Assembly: GCA_027618625.1 (NCBI GenBank)
Contig: JAQCER010000009.1
Coordinates: 1-15,790, forward strand
DNA length: 15,790 nt
DNA from: Verrucomicrobiota bacterium
GTDB taxonomy: Bacteria > Verrucomicrobiota > Verrucomicrobiia > Verrucomicrobiales > DEV007
Direction: 5' to 3'
Shown here: piece after piece, positions 14,055 to 15,790 of the stretch
Position numbering within the stretch: position 1 is the stretch's first letter
Layout of the letters: each line of letters starts with the position of its first letter
The notes under the pieces: model-generated
Told to the model about the DNA's origin: nothing
Seen by the model: only the letters and a program-made list of their open reading frames with translations
Database searches by the model: none
Position numbers and translations under genes: made by a program

Positions 14055-15332
14055 ATGAACTTCAACACCATCTGCTTGCACGGCGGCCACACGCCCGACC
14101 CAACCACTCTCTCACGCGGCGTTCCTGTCTACCGCACCAGTTCTTACGTTTTCAATAATACCGAGCACGCCGCCAACCTGTTCGCGCTGCGCGAGCTAGG
14201 CAATGTTTACACCCGATTGATGAACCCTACCCACGACGTGCTGGAGCAGCGCGTCGCCCAGCTGGAAGGCGGAGCTGCTGCCCTCGCTGTGGCCTCTGGA
14301 ACCAGCGCGATCTTCTATTCCATCATCAACGTGGCACAGGTTGGCGACGAAATCGTTTCCGCCAACAACCTCTACGGCGGCACCTTCACCCAGTTCAATG
14401 ACATCCTGCCGACGCTGGGGATCAAGGTGAAGTTCGTTGATCCTAACAACCCGCAAAACTTTGCCGATGCCATTACCGACAAAACCCGCGCGCTATTCTG
14501 TGAGTCCGTTGGCAATCCAAGTCTCGACATCGCCGATCTCGAAGCCATTGCGAAGATCGCCCACGCCAAAGGTTTGCCGCTGATTGTCGACAGCACGTTC
14601 TCGACACCGTATCTCACACGGCCGATCGAGCACGGCGCTGACATAGTATGCCATTCGCTGACCAAGTGGTTCGGTGGCCACGGCACCGGCATTGGCGGTG
14701 TCGTCGTCGACTCCGGAAAGTTCAACTGGGCTAACGGCAACTTCCCGCTCTTCGACGATCCAGACAATTCTTACCATGGACTGCGCTGGGGCCACGACCT
14801 CCCCGCGCCGCTCGCGCCACTGGCATACATCCTGCGCATGCGCACCGGGCCATTGCGGAACCTGGGCGCCTGTATTTCTCCAGACAATGCCTGGATGTTC
14901 CTGCAGGGAATCGAAACCCTGCCGCTGCGCATGGAGCGCCACTGCGAGAACGCACTGGCAGTCGCCAAACATCTCAAAGGACACTCGGCCATCGAGTGGG
15001 TGCGATTCCCGGGTCTCGAGGACGATCCGCAATTTCAGCTCAACCAGAAATACCTGCGCGGCAAAGGCGGCTCGATGGTGGTCTTCGGCATCAAAGGTGG
15101 AGCAGAAGCCGGGTCAAAGTTCATCGATTCACTGGGACTCTTTAGCCACCTGGCAAACGTCGGTGATGCCAAGAGCCTCGCCATCCATCCTGCGACCACG
15201 ACCCATTCCCAGCTCACCGCCGAGCAACAGGCCGCCGGTGGCATAAAGCCCGAGCTCGTCCGCCTCTCCGTGGGAATCGAAGACATCGCCGACATCCTCG
15301 CCGATCTCGATCAGGCACTCGCCAAGGTTTAA
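14055..15332 (+). CDS. metY: O-acetylhomoserine sulfhydrylase (MetY type), PLP-dependent
   Basis: This cytoplasmic Cys/Met-metabolism PLP enzyme should convert O-acetylhomoserine plus sulfide to homocysteine and acetate. The 425 residues show LHGGHTPDPTTLSRGVPVYRTSSYVF at the start, YTRLMNPTHDVLEQRVAQLEGG (52-73), SGTSAI at 81-86, the PLP-binding D179 in LIVDSTFSTP, and the Schiff-base lysine K204 in SLTKWFGGHGTGIGG. The C-terminal HPATTTHSQLTAEQQ (378-391) is characteristic. Length fits MetY, which is longer than cystathionine gamma-synthase (about 390). O-succinylhomoserine or other thiol acceptors remain possible. Start ATG 14055 gives the family N-terminus; the frame is open far upstream but overlaps the previous gene. 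It lies 95 bp after the HTTM-like gene; no SAM-type riboswitch is evident in that gap. Confidence 0.93.
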   Translation: MNFNTICLHGGHTPDPTTLSRGVPVYRTSSYVFNNTEHAANLFALRELGNVYTRLMNPTHDVLEQRVAQLEGGAAALAVASGTSAIFYSIINVAQVGDEIVSANNLYGGTFTQFNDILPTLGIKVKFVDPNNPQNFADAITDKTRALFCESVGNPSLDIADLEAIAKIAHAKGLPLIVDSTFSTPYLTRPIEHGADIVCHSLTKWFGGHGTGIGGVVVDSGKFNWANGNFPLFDDPDNSYHGLRWGHDLPAPLAPLAYILRMRTGPLRNLGACISPDNAWMFLQGIETLPLRMERHCENALAVAKHLKGHSAIEWVRFPGLEDDPQFQLNQKYLRGKGGSMVVFGIKGGAEAGSKFIDSLGLFSHLANVGDAKSLAIHPATTTHSQLTAEQQAAGGIKPELVRLSVGIEDIADILADLDQALAKV

Positions 15333-15579
15333 TCGTATCGAGTCGCACAACAACACGGGCATGGACCGCGACCGCCTTGCGGGCTCCCCGTTGGCTCTCG
15401 GCGCTCATCAGATTTTCCTTTGCATATTCCCATTGCAAGTCGGTGTGGATCGCGTACTTCGTTCCCGTCATTCAGAGAGTGCACGCCAAGCTGCTGTTTT
15501 TTCATAACTGGTACCGGAGGATCCCTGTCCTGCGGTTGTTCGTTCTGGTTCCCCTGGACGTCTCCGCCTATTGGCCAAG
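15333..15579. other. Intergenic region with no supported gene
   Basis: This gap between metY and the peptidase gene shows no clear terminator. A plus-strand frame from TTG 15377 to TGA 15583 (68 codons) is hydrophobic in part and its stop overlaps the next ATG by 4 nt (ATGA). A minus-strand frame starting at 15471 reads as plausible protein for about 45 codons but then runs antisense into metY. Neither has supporting ribosome binding site or family resemblance, so neither is called. Confidence 0.4.
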
Positions 15580-15790
15580 ATGAAGCGCGCAAGCGAACGT
15601 GCACGTGCACCTGCAGTGCCAGACGTCGACAAGATCGGTGAGCGATTCTTCTGTCCCCTGGACATGCCGTGGCAACCCACCGACGATACCTGCGGCCCGA
15701 CGTGCCTAAAAGCGATCTACGGTTACTATGGAAAAAAGATCGGCCTTCACCGGGTAATCGACGAGATTCCGCGACTGGAAATGGCCGGAA
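15580..15790 (+). CDS. C39-like cysteine peptidase family protein, N-terminal part (cut by window edge)
   Basis: Seventy residues are visible before the window ends. The core CPLDMPWQPTDDTCGPTCL has the C39 / papain-like arrangement: Q32 as oxyanion-hole residue six positions before the presumed catalytic C38, followed by G-P-x-C-L. The helix KAIYGYYGKK follows, as in peptidase C39 domains that cut double-glycine leaders or related 'C39-like' domains of unknown substrate. His and Asp catalytic residues would lie beyond the edge. ATG 15580 is chosen as the first ATG; a TTG three codons upstream is also possible and no Shine-Dalgarno is seen. No signal peptide is evident, which argues against a secreted enzyme. 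No ABC or bacteriocin gene is visible next to it. Confidence 0.6.
   Translation, partial: MKRASERARAPAVPDVDKIGERFFCPLDMPWQPTDDTCGPTCLKAIYGYYGKKIGLHRVIDEIPRLEMAG

Noticed and set aside
15214..15471. Minus-strand frame starting MTGTKYAIHTDLQWEYAKEN
   Set aside because: Protein-like for about 45 codons but its second half is antisense to metY and arginine-rich, as expected of a shadow frame; no ribosome site.
15377..15583. 68-codon hydrophobic plus-strand frame whose stop overlaps the peptidase ATG
   Set aside because: It starts with TTG, has no ribosome binding site and no family resemblance; the overlap alone is weak evidence.
15599..15612. Perfect palindrome GTGCACGTGCAC
   Set aside because: Lies inside the start of the peptidase coding region (repeated Ala-Arg codons) and is likely coincidental.

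Overview
The window looks like the chromosome of a GC-rich, Gram-negative bacterium, most likely a member of the Verrucomicrobiota or a related PVC lineage. This rests on three things: the overall protein flavour, the ABC ATPase / ABC-2 permease / TPR-like trio, and a membrane-protein pair next to a MetY-type enzyme. No rRNA or other taxonomic marker is present, so the assignment is tentative. I see no rRNA, tRNA, CRISPR array, insertion sequence or phage gene.

Layout. (1) Positions 188-3757, minus strand: a four-gene ABC importer operon of the PhnD/PhnC/PhnE family, read binding protein, ATPase, permease, permease. It is packed with 15-bp, -4-bp and 10-bp junctions and followed by a hairpin. 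The binding protein resembles the clade often labelled 'putative selenate' binding protein more than classical phosphonate PhnD. (2) Positions 3758-4472: about 715 bp without a convincing gene but with several perfect hairpins. (3) Positions 4473-9669: a secreted vanadium-haloperoxidase/PAP2-type enzyme (minus), a LytTR response regulator (minus) and a divergent membrane hybrid histidine kinase (plus). The kinase ORF is broken by an apparent one-base frameshift in a G run. Between the regulator and the haloperoxidase lie three direct repeats with exact 21-bp period whose 9-bp cores match the LytTR-box consensus. (4) Positions 9675-12323, minus: an ABC exporter-type ATPase, its ABC-2 permease and a TPR-like membrane-anchored protein. 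(5) Positions 12488-13959, plus: a small membrane-anchored protein translationally coupled to a polytopic HTTM-like membrane protein. (6) Positions 14055-15332, plus: an O-acetylhomoserine sulfhydrylase (MetY type). (7) Positions 15580 to the window edge, plus: the start of a C39-like cysteine peptidase.

The most coherent unit is region 3. A kinase with periplasmic Cache-like sensor, HisKA, HATPase, receiver and Hpt-like domains could pass phosphate to the LytTR regulator. The regulator would then bind the 21-bp repeats and control the exported haloperoxidase-like enzyme. The repeats and domains are read directly from the sequence; the regulatory circuit is inference.
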